Source: CAWCDJ01 sp963836015
Lineage (GTDB): Bacteria; Acidobacteriota; Terriglobia; Bryobacterales; Bryobacteraceae
NCBI GenBank assembly: GCA_963836015.1
Contig: CAWIIF010000015.1
Coordinates: 1,736,001-1,800,000 of the forward strand
DNA: 64,000 nucleotides
Reading direction: 5' to 3'
Shown: in pieces, positions 26,566 through 36,774 of the stretch
Layout of the letters: each line of letters opens with the position of its first letter
Numbering within the stretch: the stretch's first letter is position 1
Translations under genes and position numbers: made by a program
Notes under the pieces: generated by a model
What the model saw: the letters and a program-made list of their open reading frames with translations, nothing else
What the model was told of the DNA's origin: nothing
The model's database searches: none

Positions 26566-28944
26566 ATGCGATCTGCACTCCGTTCCCTCTGGCGGAGGCC
26601 CGTGTTTTCCGCCGCCGCTATTCTCACGGTCGCGCTGGGTGTGGGAGCCAATACGGCTCTTTTCGGCGTCATCTATTCCGTTCTGCTACGCCCGCTCCCC
26701 TTTCGCGACCCCGGCAAACTCGTCCAAATCTGGGAGACCCATCCCGCGTTGCCCCAGTTGCAGGTAACGGTCCCGGACTTTCGGGACTGGCGAAACCAGG
26801 CCCGCAGCTTCGAGCAGATCGCCGCCTATACCCTGTCCGCGATGAATACGTCTACCTTGCTGGGTCAGGGCGAGCCGGCCGTCGTCCACGCCACCATGGC
26901 GAGCAGCGAACTGTTTCCTGCCATGGGCATCCAGCCGTCCGCCGGGCGCGCCTTCAACGAAGCGGAGGAGCGCTCCAAACAGCAGGTGGCGCTGATCAGC
27001 GAGAATCTGTGGCGCCGAAAGTTCGCTGCGGATCCGGGCATCGTGGGCCGGCAGATCAGGCTCGAAACCCAGTCCTTCCGGGTGCTCGGCATCGTGCCCC
27101 AGCGGCAGGCGTTTCCTGAATGGGCCGACCTGTGGATGCCGCTTTCGCTCATCGAACCCGACCTGCAGAACAGAAGGAAGTTCCATCCGCTGGAGGTGAT
27201 TGCCCGCTTGAAGCCCGGCGTGAGCGCGGAACAGGCTCAAAGCGAGATTCAGGGGATCGCCCGCCAACTGGCACAGGCCCACCCGGAAACGAACGCCACG
27301 ATCGGCGCGTATGTCATTCCTTTGGCGGAGGAGATGACCCAGACCGTGCGCCCGTCCCTGCTGCTGGCATGGGCGGCGGTCGGACTGGTGCTGCTGATCG
27401 CCTGCGCCAACCTCGCTCACCTGTTCCTGGCGCGCATGATCGAACGCCGTCAGGAGATGGCGATCCGGGAAGCGCTGGGTGCCAGGCCCCGGCATCTGGC
27501 ACGGCAGTACCTGTCCGAAAGTCTGCTGATGGCCGCGATCGGCGGAGCCGCCGGCATGGCGCTTGCGGCGTGGGCGAGTCAGCTCGCCCGGAAGTTGGCC
27601 GGCAGCCAGGTTCCACGGCTCGATTGGACAGCATTCGAAGGACCGGTGTGGCTGTTTGCCATCGGCACTACCCTGATCGCCGGCGTGCTCTTCGGCTTGC
27701 CCGCCTGCTGGCAGGTGATGCGTCCGCGAACCGGTCTCGCAGCAGGCGGCCGGTCCATCACCCGCGCGCAGTCGCGTCTCAGCGCGGTGCTGATGGCGGG
27801 CGAAGTGGCCATGGCGCTTCTGGTTCTCTCCGGAGCAGCCCTGCTGACCCGGAACTTCGCGGCGCTGCTCGGTGAAGATCCCGGCTTCCAGGCCAAACAG
27901 GTGTGGGCGATCCCGAATCTCCCATTGCGGAGCGACTGGGTGAAATCCGCGAACTTCCTGACGGCCCAACTGGCCCCCGCCCTGCGCAGCGTGCCGGGAG
28001 TGGTGGACGTGGCAGCCGTCAATTCCGCTCCCATGAGTCTCGGCGCCACCGAGCACAGCCGGTTCGCCACGCGGTTCGGTCTCGAAGGAAGGACGTTCGA
28101 TCGCGGCAGTTATCCAGTTGCCCAGAACCGTTGGATCACACCGGAATACTTTCGAACGCTCGGCATCCCCCTCAAGAGCGGGCGCTGGCTTTCGGAAGAC
28201 GATCGCGGAAAGCCCCGAATTCTGGTCAACGAGACCCTGGCTCGACGCTTCTTCCCGAATCAGGACGCGGTAGGCAAACGGATAGTCCTCGGAGTCATGG
28301 ATCCCAAGCAGGAGTTCGACGAGATCGTGGGCGTCGTGGGCGACGTGCGGGACCTGGGCCTGGACCAGGAAGTGGAGCCCACTCTATACGGCGTCGCCAC
28401 CGGACCGGTGATGACCCTGCTGGTGAAAATGGCGGCCGGTTCGAATCAGTCCGCGAGGGACATGAAGGAAGCGGTCTATCGCGTCGATCCCGAAATCCCC
28501 GTCACCACAATCCAGCCCTTGCAGCAGAACCTCTCGGATTCCCTGGCGAAACGGCGCTTTGCCCTCATCCTTCTCGCGGTTTTCGGAGCGATGGCCGCGT
28601 TCCTCACTGCCGGCGGCATCTACGGCTTGCTGACCCAGTCAGTGAACGCGCGCGTCCGCGAGTTCGGGGTACGGGCGGCCGTGGGAGCCGCGCCCGGCGA
28701 GTTGGTCTCCATGATCCTGCGCGAAGCCATTGCCCTCACGCTGCCGGGATTGATGATCGGCGCGCTCCTCTCGCTATCGTTTGCCAGGGTGATGAAGAGC
28801 CTGGTTTACCAGCTTTCCCCGGCCGATCCCCTGTCGATTGCGAGCGCGGGACTTCTTCTCGTGCTCCTGACGTTCTTTTCCGCATGGCTGCCCGCCCGCC
28901 GTGCCGCGGCCGTGGATCCGGCCATTGCCTTGCGGGCCGAATGA
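26566..28944 (+). CDS. MacB/FtsX-type permease of the acidobacterial duplicated orphan type (ADOP)
   Basis: 792 residues. The duplicated layout has an N-terminal membrane span within VFSAAAILTVALGVGANTALF, a periplasmic MacB core domain (about 50-250), a three-span FtsX module (about 265-390), a fourth span near 415, a second core domain (430-640) and a final FtsX module (670-785) ending PARRAAAVDPAIALRAE. There is no ATPase gene next to it, as usual for this orphan family. ADOP proteins are thought to be mechanotransmission or export permeases, but their partners are unknown. The gene is intact, unlike the second copy at 38.4-41.0 kb. It ends 10 bp before the DUF2971 gene. Confidence 0.88.
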   Translation: MRSALRSLWRRPVFSAAAILTVALGVGANTALFGVIYSVLLRPLPFRDPGKLVQIWETHPALPQLQVTVPDFRDWRNQARSFEQIAAYTLSAMNTSTLLGQGEPAVVHATMASSELFPAMGIQPSAGRAFNEAEERSKQQVALISENLWRRKFAADPGIVGRQIRLETQSFRVLGIVPQRQAFPEWADLWMPLSLIEPDLQNRRKFHPLEVIARLKPGVSAEQAQSEIQGIARQLAQAHPETNATIGAYVIPLAEEMTQTVRPSLLLAWAAVGLVLLIACANLAHLFLARMIERRQEMAIREALGARPRHLARQYLSESLLMAAIGGAAGMALAAWASQLARKLAGSQVPRLDWTAFEGPVWLFAIGTTLIAGVLFGLPACWQVMRPRTGLAAGGRSITRAQSRLSAVLMAGEVAMALLVLSGAALLTRNFAALLGEDPGFQAKQVWAIPNLPLRSDWVKSANFLTAQLAPALRSVPGVVDVAAVNSAPMSLGATEHSRFATRFGLEGRTFDRGSYPVAQNRWITPEYFRTLGIPLKSGRWLSEDDRGKPRILVNETLARRFFPNQDAVGKRIVLGVMDPKQEFDEIVGVVGDVRDLGLDQEVEPTLYGVATGPVMTLLVKMAAGSNQSARDMKEAVYRVDPEIPVTTIQPLQQNLSDSLAKRRFALILLAVFGAMAAFLTAGGIYGLLTQSVNARVREFGVRAAVGAAPGELVSMILREAIALTLPGLMIGALLSLSFARVMKSLVYQLSPADPLSIASAGLLLVLLTFFSAWLPARRAAAVDPAIALRAE

Positions 28945-28954
28945 AGGGACACGG

Positions 28955-29881
28955 ATGAGCGATTTCGAAGCAGGCATCGCGCCGCACGACCCGGTCCGCT
29001 TCATCGAGTCCGATTTTCGGGCGGCCGTTCCCGGCGAGCCCAACGGTGATCCGGAGGACGGCCCCGTTCAACTGCACCACTACACGTCGGGGCAGGGACT
29101 TTTCGGGATTCTCAACTCCGGTGAAGTGCACTGCACCAATATCCTCTACATGAACGATTCCTCCGAGATGGATTACGGCCGCGCGCTGGCCTCCAGCCTC
29201 CTCGACGATGCCGCGGAGCGTGTCGTAGAGCCGATCAGGCGTCTTCTGCCCGCCATCCGCCGCAGCCTGGAGATGCCCGACTTTCAATACTTCGTTTCCT
29301 GCTTCTGCGAGAAGCCCGACCTGCTCAGCCAGTGGCGCGCTTACGGGGCGCAGTCGGCCGGCTATTGCATCGGCTTTGCCGCGGAGGACCTCCGCAAGGT
29401 CCTGCCCGAGTACGCGGAACTGGTTCGTGTCATGTACGATCCCCAGGAGCAGGAGAAAGTGCTTCGCCACGCATTCCGCCACTATGTCACGACGGCGGAG
29501 CGCTGCTGCGCCAACTACCCGGACCATCCGCGGCTCGAAGAGGCGTTGGGCCGCTGGGCCGCCGCCACTTCGAATTTCCTCGGACGGCTGCTGGCCCGTA
29601 TGAAATCGCCTGCCTTCGAAGAAGAGCGCGAATGGCGCGTCATCATCATTCGCTTCACATTCGACCAGGGCAAGGTCCGGTTTCGCGTGGCGCCCAGCGG
29701 GATCTTCATCCCGTATTTTCCATTCTTCTTCAAGAAGGACGGAGTCAAAGCGGTGCGGGAGGTGCGACACGGACCTACCGTCAATCCGACACTGGCAGTG
29801 CGTTCCGCGGGAGGCCTGTTAAATCATCTCGGTTATACCGACGTCAAGCTCAGCGGCTCCGCCATCCCGCTCCGGGCGTAG
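28955..29881 (+). CDS. DUF2971 family protein
   Basis: 308 residues from ATG 28955 (MSDFEAGIAPHDPVRF), 10 bp after the ADOP gene; a longer frame upstream lies inside that gene. Family signatures are LHHYTSGQGLFGILNSGEVHC, ILYMNDSSEMDYG, FVSCFCEKPDLLSQWRAYG, GYCIGFA and the later EEREWRVIII. DUF2971 proteins are widespread and uncharacterised; the fold resembles ADP-ribosyltransferase-like or HYD1-type domains in some predictions, and they often occur as single genes or near defence loci. No partner beyond the ADOP permease is evident here. The gene is convergent with the synthase-like gene, leaving 5 bp between stops. Confidence 0.8.
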   Translation: MSDFEAGIAPHDPVRFIESDFRAAVPGEPNGDPEDGPVQLHHYTSGQGLFGILNSGEVHCTNILYMNDSSEMDYGRALASSLLDDAAERVVEPIRRLLPAIRRSLEMPDFQYFVSCFCEKPDLLSQWRAYGAQSAGYCIGFAAEDLRKVLPEYAELVRVMYDPQEQEKVLRHAFRHYVTTAERCCANYPDHPRLEEALGRWAAATSNFLGRLLARMKSPAFEEEREWRVIIIRFTFDQGKVRFRVAPSGIFIPYFPFFFKKDGVKAVREVRHGPTVNPTLAVRSAGGLLNHLGYTDVKLSGSAIPLRA

Positions 29882-29886
29882 CGCGC

Positions 29887-31866
29887 TCAGCGCAGCACTT
29901 GAAATAGATTCGAATAGTCGTCGGTCCAAACCCGCAACCTACGCGGCTGCGCTGCCTGCTCCGGGAATACGGCCAGCGCGTCCCGGTTCGCCGTCACCGC
30001 GGCCCAGGTAGCCGCGAAAACCCCTCTTGCCGGATCGCCCGGTGTCTGTACGATCCGCCAAGCCCTTCCCGTAGTACGCGCCAGGGTCTCCACGACCGGG
30101 CTCAGGTCCAGGTACCGGTTGGTTACGTTCACGACCAGAATCCCATCCGGCTTCAGGTTCCGGTAGTAGAGCTCGAACGCCTCGAGCGTTAGCAGGTGCA
30201 CCGGAATCGAATCGCCGCTGAAGGCGTCCACCACCAGCACGTCGAAATTCTGCGGCGCTTCGTGTTCGAGCGCCAGGCGCGCATCGCCCTGCACCACGTC
30301 CACGCGGCATGGGCACTCGCGCAGATAGCGAAACTCCGTATTCGCCAGCGCGATGACCGCCGGGTTCAATTCATAGAAGCGGTAGAAATCGCCTTGCCGT
30401 CCGTAACTGGCCAGCGTGCCCGTACCCAGCCCGATGACTCCCACCCGCTCCGGCCTCTTCTGTAGAAAGCGGATCGCCCGTCCCACGCCTGTGTCCGCGG
30501 CATAGTAGGTCGTTGCGGTCCGGCTCTTTTCGGGCGAAAGAAACTCCGAGCCGTGTCGAATCGGTCCGTTGCTGAGCACCCGGACTGCTGCCTCGCCCAG
30601 CCCCGCTTCGCTGACTTTGAGCGTCCCGTAGAAGTTCCGCTCCCTGACGAGCGCTCCATCCGCGTACCCGCCGATCGTCACCGCGGCCACCAGCGCCGCC
30701 GCGACCAGCAATCCCAGGCGCAGCAGCCGGCGAGGCGAATATCCGTACAGCAGTCCCATCGCCAGCACCATGCAGCCGGCCACCCCGGCCGGCAGCTCCA
30801 GGTATTGATTGAACAGCAGCGGCGCGGCCAATCCCACGAAGACACCGCCCAGCGCTCCGCCCACCGCCAGCATCAGGTAGTACGACGTCAGCTCCCGGGC
30901 GTGCGGCTTGCGCCTCGCCAGCTCTCCGTGGCAGAACATGCAGCAGGTGAAAAGCGCCACGGACAACAGCAGAATCGTCCACTCGATCGATTGGATCGCG
31001 CCGCGCTGGTACAGGCAATACCAGATCAGCACCCACGATGCCGGGAGCGCAATCCGGAAAATGGCCGGCCGGTACCAGCCCTCGCGGTCGAAACACAGGA
31101 TGAAACTCAGCAGATACAGGCTCAGCGGCAGAATCCAGAGGAACGGAATGGGCGCCATGTTCTGGCTGAGGTCGTTGGCTACCGCCAGCCACAGCACCGA
31201 CGGGCACGCAGCCAGCGCGATCCATAGCAGCCGCTCCAACCCCGGTGTGGCCGCTCGTTTCGATGGCTCGGCGGCTGCTCCCGACGCTCCGAGCAGGGCC
31301 GCTGGCATCGCCAGCAGCGCCAGGCCCGCATAGCCCGCCGACCACGCCATGAGTTGATGGCGCACCGAGATCCACGGCTCGATCGCGAAGGGGTACGCCA
31401 TCAACGCCGCCAAAGATCCGGCGTTCGAAATGGCGAACAACCGGTACGGGAACGCCTCTTTCGCGCGCCGCGCAAACCAAACCTGGATCAGCGGCCCCGT
31501 AGCGCACAACAAAAGATACGGCAGCCCGATCGACGCCCCCAGCACCGCCACAATTCGAAGGATCGGCTGGCCTTCACCCGCCGGCTTCCAGGCCGCCGCC
31601 GGCGCCACCGGGAGCAGCAGCAGGCTCCCCGCGAGCATCGCAATGTGGAGCCCGATCTGCACCCGCGGCGCCAGGTGCTGGGTCGTCCAGTGCGCCCACG
31701 CATATCCCAGCAGCAGCACGATCTGGAAGAACAGCATGGCGCTGGTCCAGACCCCGGCCGATCCTCCGAACCACGGCAGGATCGCCTTGGCCATGATCGG
31801 CTGGATCAAAAACAGCAGCAGCGAGCTGAGGAAAATCGTGCCGCCATACAAGATCCTGAGGCGCAT
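29887..31866 (-). CDS. Polytopic membrane protein with C-terminal spermidine-synthase-like domain
   Basis: 659 residues. The N-terminal part holds about a dozen membrane spans, beginning LLFLIQPIMAKAILPWFGGSAGVWT, which is diagnostic of this family. The last 210 residues form an aminopropyltransferase/methyltransferase-like Rossmann domain with VGVIGLGTGTLASYG (SAM-type loop), FYELNPAVIALA, VVQGDARLALE and FDVLVVDAFSGDSIPVHLLT. Such fusions are common in Acidobacteria, Planctomycetes and Proteobacteria. They are usually annotated as fused spermidine synthase-like proteins, but polyamine synthesis has not been shown for most. It is convergent with DUF2971 and divergent from the MFS transporter. 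Confidence 0.8.
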   Translation of the reverse strand: MRLRILYGGTIFLSSLLLFLIQPIMAKAILPWFGGSAGVWTSAMLFFQIVLLLGYAWAHWTTQHLAPRVQIGLHIAMLAGSLLLLPVAPAAAWKPAGEGQPILRIVAVLGASIGLPYLLLCATGPLIQVWFARRAKEAFPYRLFAISNAGSLAALMAYPFAIEPWISVRHQLMAWSAGYAGLALLAMPAALLGASGAAAEPSKRAATPGLERLLWIALAACPSVLWLAVANDLSQNMAPIPFLWILPLSLYLLSFILCFDREGWYRPAIFRIALPASWVLIWYCLYQRGAIQSIEWTILLLSVALFTCCMFCHGELARRKPHARELTSYYLMLAVGGALGGVFVGLAAPLLFNQYLELPAGVAGCMVLAMGLLYGYSPRRLLRLGLLVAAALVAAVTIGGYADGALVRERNFYGTLKVSEAGLGEAAVRVLSNGPIRHGSEFLSPEKSRTATTYYAADTGVGRAIRFLQKRPERVGVIGLGTGTLASYGRQGDFYRFYELNPAVIALANTEFRYLRECPCRVDVVQGDARLALEHEAPQNFDVLVVDAFSGDSIPVHLLTLEAFELYYRNLKPDGILVVNVTNRYLDLSPVVETLARTTGRAWRIVQTPGDPARGVFAATWAAVTANRDALAVFPEQAAQPRRLRVWTDDYSNLFQVLR

Positions 31867-31992
31867 CGTTCCGGCTCATCATCTCAGAATTGCCCGGCCG
31901 GCGGGAAGCGCCCATCGCGCCGGCCCCGGCGTCGAAATAGCGCGCCCGCTCCGTTCCTTATACACTGGCACTGCACCCGGTCGCCGCAAGGG

Positions 31993-33258
<1,266 letters not shown>

Positions 33259-33296
33259 TTTGTTATCATCGGTCCAAATTGATGAGGAGCGTCCGG

Positions 33297-34631
33297 ATGC
33301 CCTACCGATATGGGCTGTTCTGCCTGGTGCTGGCCGCGGCTCCCGCTTTGTGCCGCACCGCTTCACCGCCCGTCAAACTCGATGTGATCGCAGACCAGGA
33401 TGTGCTGGGCGCCGGCGAACAACTGACGGTTGAGGTCCGTCTTTTGAACGCGGCGAACCAGCCGGTGATTGCACCGCGGCCCTTCCATGTTCTGCTGCAG
33501 GCCCGGCTTCCGTCCGGCAAGGTGGAGAGCCTGCGAACCGTGGATTTCGCGGCGGGTGAGTCCGCCAGGAAATTCGCCATCGGCATTCCCGGACCGGGGC
33601 TCGTCTATCTCTGGGCGAAGCATGCCGAGCTTCTGCCGGGAGGCGCGTTTGTTCGCGTCAAGGCGGCACCCGTGCAGGGTCTGGCCCCGCCGCCGGTGCC
33701 GCAGGGCTCGCACCCCGCCATGGCCGAAACACCGATGGCCCTGCCGGCGCTCGAACTCGCGCTGCGCTTCAGCCCCGACCGCGCTTTCCTGGCCGATGGC
33801 CGGGACGCCGTCACCGTTCAGGCATTCCTGGTAGGCGATGCCGAGGCCGCTCCGAACGACATCCGCCTCAACATATTTGACAGCAGCGGCACCCTGCACC
33901 CGGCGCCGCTGACCATTGCGCAAGGGGAGGCCAGCGGCCGCGCGGTTCTCACTTCGACCCAGCCCGGTACGGTCACGGTCGAGTACCTGGGCAGCGCGCC
34001 CCCCGCGCAAGTGGAGGGAGACAGGAAACTGCAGATCCTGTTCCGCCCGGCCATCACGCGGCTCGATCTAAAAGCCAGCCCACCCGGCATTTCGCTGCTC
34101 GATACGTCCGACCTGGTGGCCACCCTCACCGACAGCCAGGGCCGCCCCCTCGCTACCGACTCCGCGCGCTCCGTGAACCTGATGATCGACGCCGGCCGCG
34201 GTGTGATCGAGAATCAGCAACTACAGATACCCGCAGGAGGCTTTCAGGCGCGCAGCCGCTTCCAGCCTGGAATGTCGGGGCAGGTGACCATCTCCGCTTC
34301 CACACCCAACCTTCTCACTGCCACTGTCCCGTTGCAGGTTTCGCTTCCGCTTGCTCTGTTGCTTCTATCGGCGCTCGGCGGGGCCGCCGGCGGCTATCTC
34401 TCCTACGTGAAGCGCAAGCGGTCGGGCATCCGCCAGGTCTGGATCGGCCTCATCACCGGCTTCGTCTTCTATTGGATCTGCATTTTTCTGGGACTGGCCT
34501 CGGTCAGTCGCGCCGTCGCCCTGAACCCGCTCAGTGCGTTGGTGCTTTCGATCGCCGGAGGATGGCTGCAGACCAGCGTCCTCGGCATGCTCACCACGCG
34601 CCTCAAGACGCGCACCGCGAAATCCGCGTGA
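33297..34631 (+). CDS. Secreted/membrane protein with Ig-like repeats and C-terminal membrane segments
   Basis: 444 residues from ATG 33297, which has GAGGAG seven bases upstream; an ATG 15 bp earlier is possible. A signal peptide (about 1-20) is followed by beta-rich sequence with Big-1/invasin-like traits: KLDVIADQDVLGAGEQLTVEVRL, DRAFLADGRDAVTVQAFLVG and DLVATLTDSQGRPL. The C-terminal 90 residues hold about three hydrophobic spans (LALLLLSALGGAAGGYLSYV, WIGLITGFVFYWICIFLGLA). The gene stands alone between the MFS gene and a convergent SRPBCC gene, with stops 1-2 bp apart. I do not recognise a specific family. Confidence 0.6.
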   Translation: MPYRYGLFCLVLAAAPALCRTASPPVKLDVIADQDVLGAGEQLTVEVRLLNAANQPVIAPRPFHVLLQARLPSGKVESLRTVDFAAGESARKFAIGIPGPGLVYLWAKHAELLPGGAFVRVKAAPVQGLAPPPVPQGSHPAMAETPMALPALELALRFSPDRAFLADGRDAVTVQAFLVGDAEAAPNDIRLNIFDSSGTLHPAPLTIAQGEASGRAVLTSTQPGTVTVEYLGSAPPAQVEGDRKLQILFRPAITRLDLKASPPGISLLDTSDLVATLTDSQGRPLATDSARSVNLMIDAGRGVIENQQLQIPAGGFQARSRFQPGMSGQVTISASTPNLLTATVPLQVSLPLALLLLSALGGAAGGYLSYVKRKRSGIRQVWIGLITGFVFYWICIFLGLASVSRAVALNPLSALVLSIAGGWLQTSVLGMLTTRLKTRTAKSA

Positions 34632-34632
34632 C

Positions 34633-35184
34633 TCACTTCTGCGCCGGCGTGGGGCTTCCGTGCTCCACATAGTTCTTGAGCCGCGCGAACTGCTGGCCGA
34701 GCACCGTATCGACGACCGGCGCAAGCGTATTCATTCCCGCCGGGAGATACCCGCTCACCGCGTACCGGTAACCCAGCTTCACGCCTTCCTCGACCGCCTG
34801 AATGTCGATCGTCAGGGTTGCGGCGGCGCCCATCGATTGCAGCGGCCCCAGTCCTCCGCTCATGACCAGCCGCTTGCCTGGCGCGAGGTACACCACTTCC
34901 ATATGCCGCACACCGCCCTGCCCCGGTAGTTTCTCGCAAAAGCACCCCATCGGCCTTTCGTCGATCGTAAGGTTGTGCGCGTCGCCGGAGAACGTGTGGG
35001 CGGAGTCCCACCATTCGCCGATGCGGATCAGCTTTGGATAGACATCCTCCGGCCTGGCGCGGATGGCCATCGTTGCCTGGATCGTGAATCCCCCGGCGGA
35101 GGAATCCAGGACTTCGGAATGGCTTGCCGCGGGCGCTAGCGTGATGAGGATCGCGGCGGCCGTGGTGGCGGTGATGAATTTCAT
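34633..35184 (-). CDS. Exported SRPBCC (START-like) family protein
   Basis: 183 residues from the ATG at 35184 (MKFITATTAAAILITLAPAASHSE), giving a normal signal peptide; an upstream in-frame ATG at 35271 would run through the PadR promoter and start. The mature part fits the polyketide cyclase/START-like fold: FTIQATMAIRARPEDVYPKLIRIGEWWDSAHTF at the first strand and helix, and APGKRLVMSGGLGPLQSMG in the middle. It binds a hydrophobic ligand in a helix-grip cavity; ligand unknown. The start codons of this gene and the PadR gene are only about 70 bp apart and divergent, so they probably share a control region. Confidence 0.75.
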   Translation of the reverse strand: MKFITATTAAAILITLAPAASHSEVLDSSAGGFTIQATMAIRARPEDVYPKLIRIGEWWDSAHTFSGDAHNLTIDERPMGCFCEKLPGQGGVRHMEVVYLAPGKRLVMSGGLGPLQSMGAAATLTIDIQAVEEGVKLGYRYAVSGYLPAGMNTLAPVVDTVLGQQFARLKNYVEHGSPTPAQK

Positions 35185-35213
35185 CAAAACCAATGATAGC
35201 CGCCTCGCCCGGC

Positions 35214-35252
35214 TTGACACCTCACTCGGATTCCGATATAACGGAATCCGAG
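35214..35252 (+). promoter_or_regulatory. Consensus sigma-70-type promoter with overlapping perfect inverted repeat (putative PadR operator)
   Basis: TTGACA (35214-35219) and TATAAC (35237-35242) are separated by exactly 17 bases, a near-ideal housekeeping promoter. A perfect inverted repeat with 11-bp arms, CTCGGATTCCG (35225-35235) and CGGAATCCGAG (35242-35252), surrounds the -10 box with a 6-base centre ATATAA. A protein bound there would block RNA polymerase. PadR regulators bind dyads of this kind in their own promoters, so autorepression is the natural reading. The expected transcription start (about 35249) leaves only about six untranslated bases before the ATG at 35255. Confidence 0.8.
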
Positions 35253-35254
35253 CC

Positions 35255-35608
35255 ATGCTGGAAGATTTCAACTCGTACCTGCCGCTCTCGCCGGCGACCC
35301 TTCACATCCTGCTTTCCCTCGCCGCCGAGGATCGCCACGGCTACGGCATCATGCAGGAAGTGGCCCGCCAGTCCGAAGGCCAGTACAAGCTCGGCCCCGG
35401 AACGCTCTACGACAATCTCCAAAAACTCATGTCTCAGGGTCTGGTCGAAGAAGCCCCTCACCGCGGAGGCGACCTCGACCCGCGCCGGCGGTATTACCGC
35501 CTCACCTCGGCCGGACGCGGCGTGCTGACCGCCGAGATCGCCCGCCTCGAAACCGTCGTTCGCGAGGCGCGCCTGCACCTCCGGACTGCCCCGCGGAGAG
35601 CCTCATGA
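35255..35608 (+). CDS. PadR-family transcriptional regulator
   Basis: 117 residues. The ATG at 35255 opens MLEDFNSYLPLSPATLHILL; longer frames reach back through the promoter and are rejected. The winged helix shows the PadR signature HGYGIMQEVARQSEGQYKLGPGTLYDNLQKLMSQGLVEE, with RRYYRLTSAGRGVL as the wing and a C-terminal dimerisation helix. It would repress its own promoter and the downstream ABC-transporter genes, with release by a ligand. There is no Shine-Dalgarno sequence, which fits the nearly leaderless message predicted from the promoter. The gene overlaps the next by four bases (ATGA). Blocks of PadR plus transporter permeases are common in Acidobacteria. Confidence 0.88.
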   Translation: MLEDFNSYLPLSPATLHILLSLAAEDRHGYGIMQEVARQSEGQYKLGPGTLYDNLQKLMSQGLVEEAPHRGGDLDPRRRYYRLTSAGRGVLTAEIARLETVVREARLHLRTAPRRAS

Positions 35609-36009
35609 CCCGCACTCTATACCGCTGCCTCGTGTGGATGCATCCGCCGGTCTTCCGCCGCGAGTTCGCGGGCGAGATGCTCTGGATCTACGACGAAGCC
35701 GCGCGGAGCGAGAACGTCGCCCCCCTGCTGCTCGACGGCTTCGTCTCGCTGGCGCGCCAATGGATACTGCGCTCCGGCTGCTGGAAGCTGCTCGCCGCCC
35801 TGGCCGGCGCCCTGTTCCAGGTGTCGATCGGCGGCGCCCTATTGTTCAGCATCGGGCGGTTGCAGAGCGGCCCGAGCCCTTCGGCGGCCGAAAACCCGGA
35901 GCTGGCCGCAATGATGCGCCTCGGTGCCTTTACCGCGGTCGGCCTGGTCGCTGCCGTCGTCTTTCTGGTTTTCTGGTGGCGCAAGCTGGCGCGCCGGATG
36001 GGAGTGTAG
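35605..36009 (+). CDS. Small membrane protein of the PadR/ABC block
   Basis: 134 residues. The soluble N-terminal part (MTRTLYRCLVWMHPPVFRREFAGEMLWIYDEAARS) resembles the prefix region found at the start of some acidobacterial permeases (LYR...P..FR.EFG.EM). It is followed by two hydrophobic spans (about 60-85 and 105-125) and a basic tail. It probably acts as an auxiliary subunit of the transporter encoded next, but nothing is known of the family's activity. It overlaps padR by four bases and touches the ATPase gene (stop followed directly by ATG), so it belongs to the same message. Confidence 0.7.
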   Translation: MTRTLYRCLVWMHPPVFRREFAGEMLWIYDEAARSENVAPLLLDGFVSLARQWILRSGCWKLLAALAGALFQVSIGGALLFSIGRLQSGPSPSAAENPELAAMMRLGAFTAVGLVAAVVFLVFWWRKLARRMGV

Positions 36010-36774
36010 ATGCTCGAGCTTCGCAACGTCACGAAACGATACCCGGCCACGACGGCCGTCAAGAACGTCAGCTTCGAAGCCCGCCGCGGCGAAGTCACGG
36101 GTTACCTCGGACCGAACGGATCCGGCAAATCGACCACGTTAAAGATGATCACCGGCCTCATCGAGCCGACCGAGGGCGAAATCCTCTTCGACGGCGAGCG
36201 CATCCAGCGCGATCCGATGGCTTACCGCCAGCGCCTCGGCTATGTCCCCGAAGAGCCGCAACTATACCCGCATCTCACCGGCGCCGAATATCTCGAGATG
36301 GTCGGCCAGTTGCGCGGCGTGCCGGAGCGTCCGCTGGCGGACAAGATCGACGGATTCCTCCACCTGCTCTCGCTCCACGGCGACCGCTACGTCCCCATCT
36401 CGTCCTACTCGAAAGGCATGCGCCAGAAGGTGCTCCTGGCCGCCGCGCTGCTCCACAATCCGGACCTCGTCCTTCTCGACGAGCCCTTCTCCGGCCTCGA
36501 CGTCAACTCCGCGCTCGTGCTGCGCGAGCTCATCCGCGAGCTCGCTGCCCGCGGCAAGGCCGTCATCTTCAGCTCGCACGAGCTGGAAACCGTCGAGCGG
36601 GTGTCGGCCCGCGTCATCATCCTGCATAAGGGCCGCGTCGTTGCCAACGACTCCATCGAGAACCTCCGCACCCTCATGTCGCTGCCGACCCTGGAAGGCA
36701 TCTTCGCGCAGCTCGCCGTCGAGCAGGACACCGCCGGCATCACACGCCAGTTCCTCGAATGCATGGAGGCGTAA
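36010..36774 (+). CDS. ABC transporter ATP-binding protein
   Basis: 254 residues with all hallmarks of an ABC-2-type exporter ATPase: Walker A GPNGSGKST (about 34-42), Q-loop region YVPEEPQLYP, signature SYSKGMRQKVLLAAALLHNPDL (about 132-152), Walker B LVLLDEPFSGLD (about 153-164) and the switch His in IFSSHELETVERV. It energises export by the permease encoded immediately downstream, whose start follows this stop directly. The operon order is padR, small membrane protein, ATPase, permease. The substrate is unknown; lipid, peptide or antibiotic export is typical for PadR-controlled systems. Confidence 0.9.
   Translation: MLELRNVTKRYPATTAVKNVSFEARRGEVTGYLGPNGSGKSTTLKMITGLIEPTEGEILFDGERIQRDPMAYRQRLGYVPEEPQLYPHLTGAEYLEMVGQLRGVPERPLADKIDGFLHLLSLHGDRYVPISSYSKGMRQKVLLAAALLHNPDLVLLDEPFSGLDVNSALVLRELIRELAARGKAVIFSSHELETVERVSARVIILHKGRVVANDSIENLRTLMSLPTLEGIFAQLAVEQDTAGITRQFLECMEA

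Noticed and set aside
31354..31992. Extension of the MFS gene by about 210 codons upstream
   Set aside because: The sequence is antisense to the synthase-like gene and rich in Arg/Gln. The transporter starts normally at ATG 31993.
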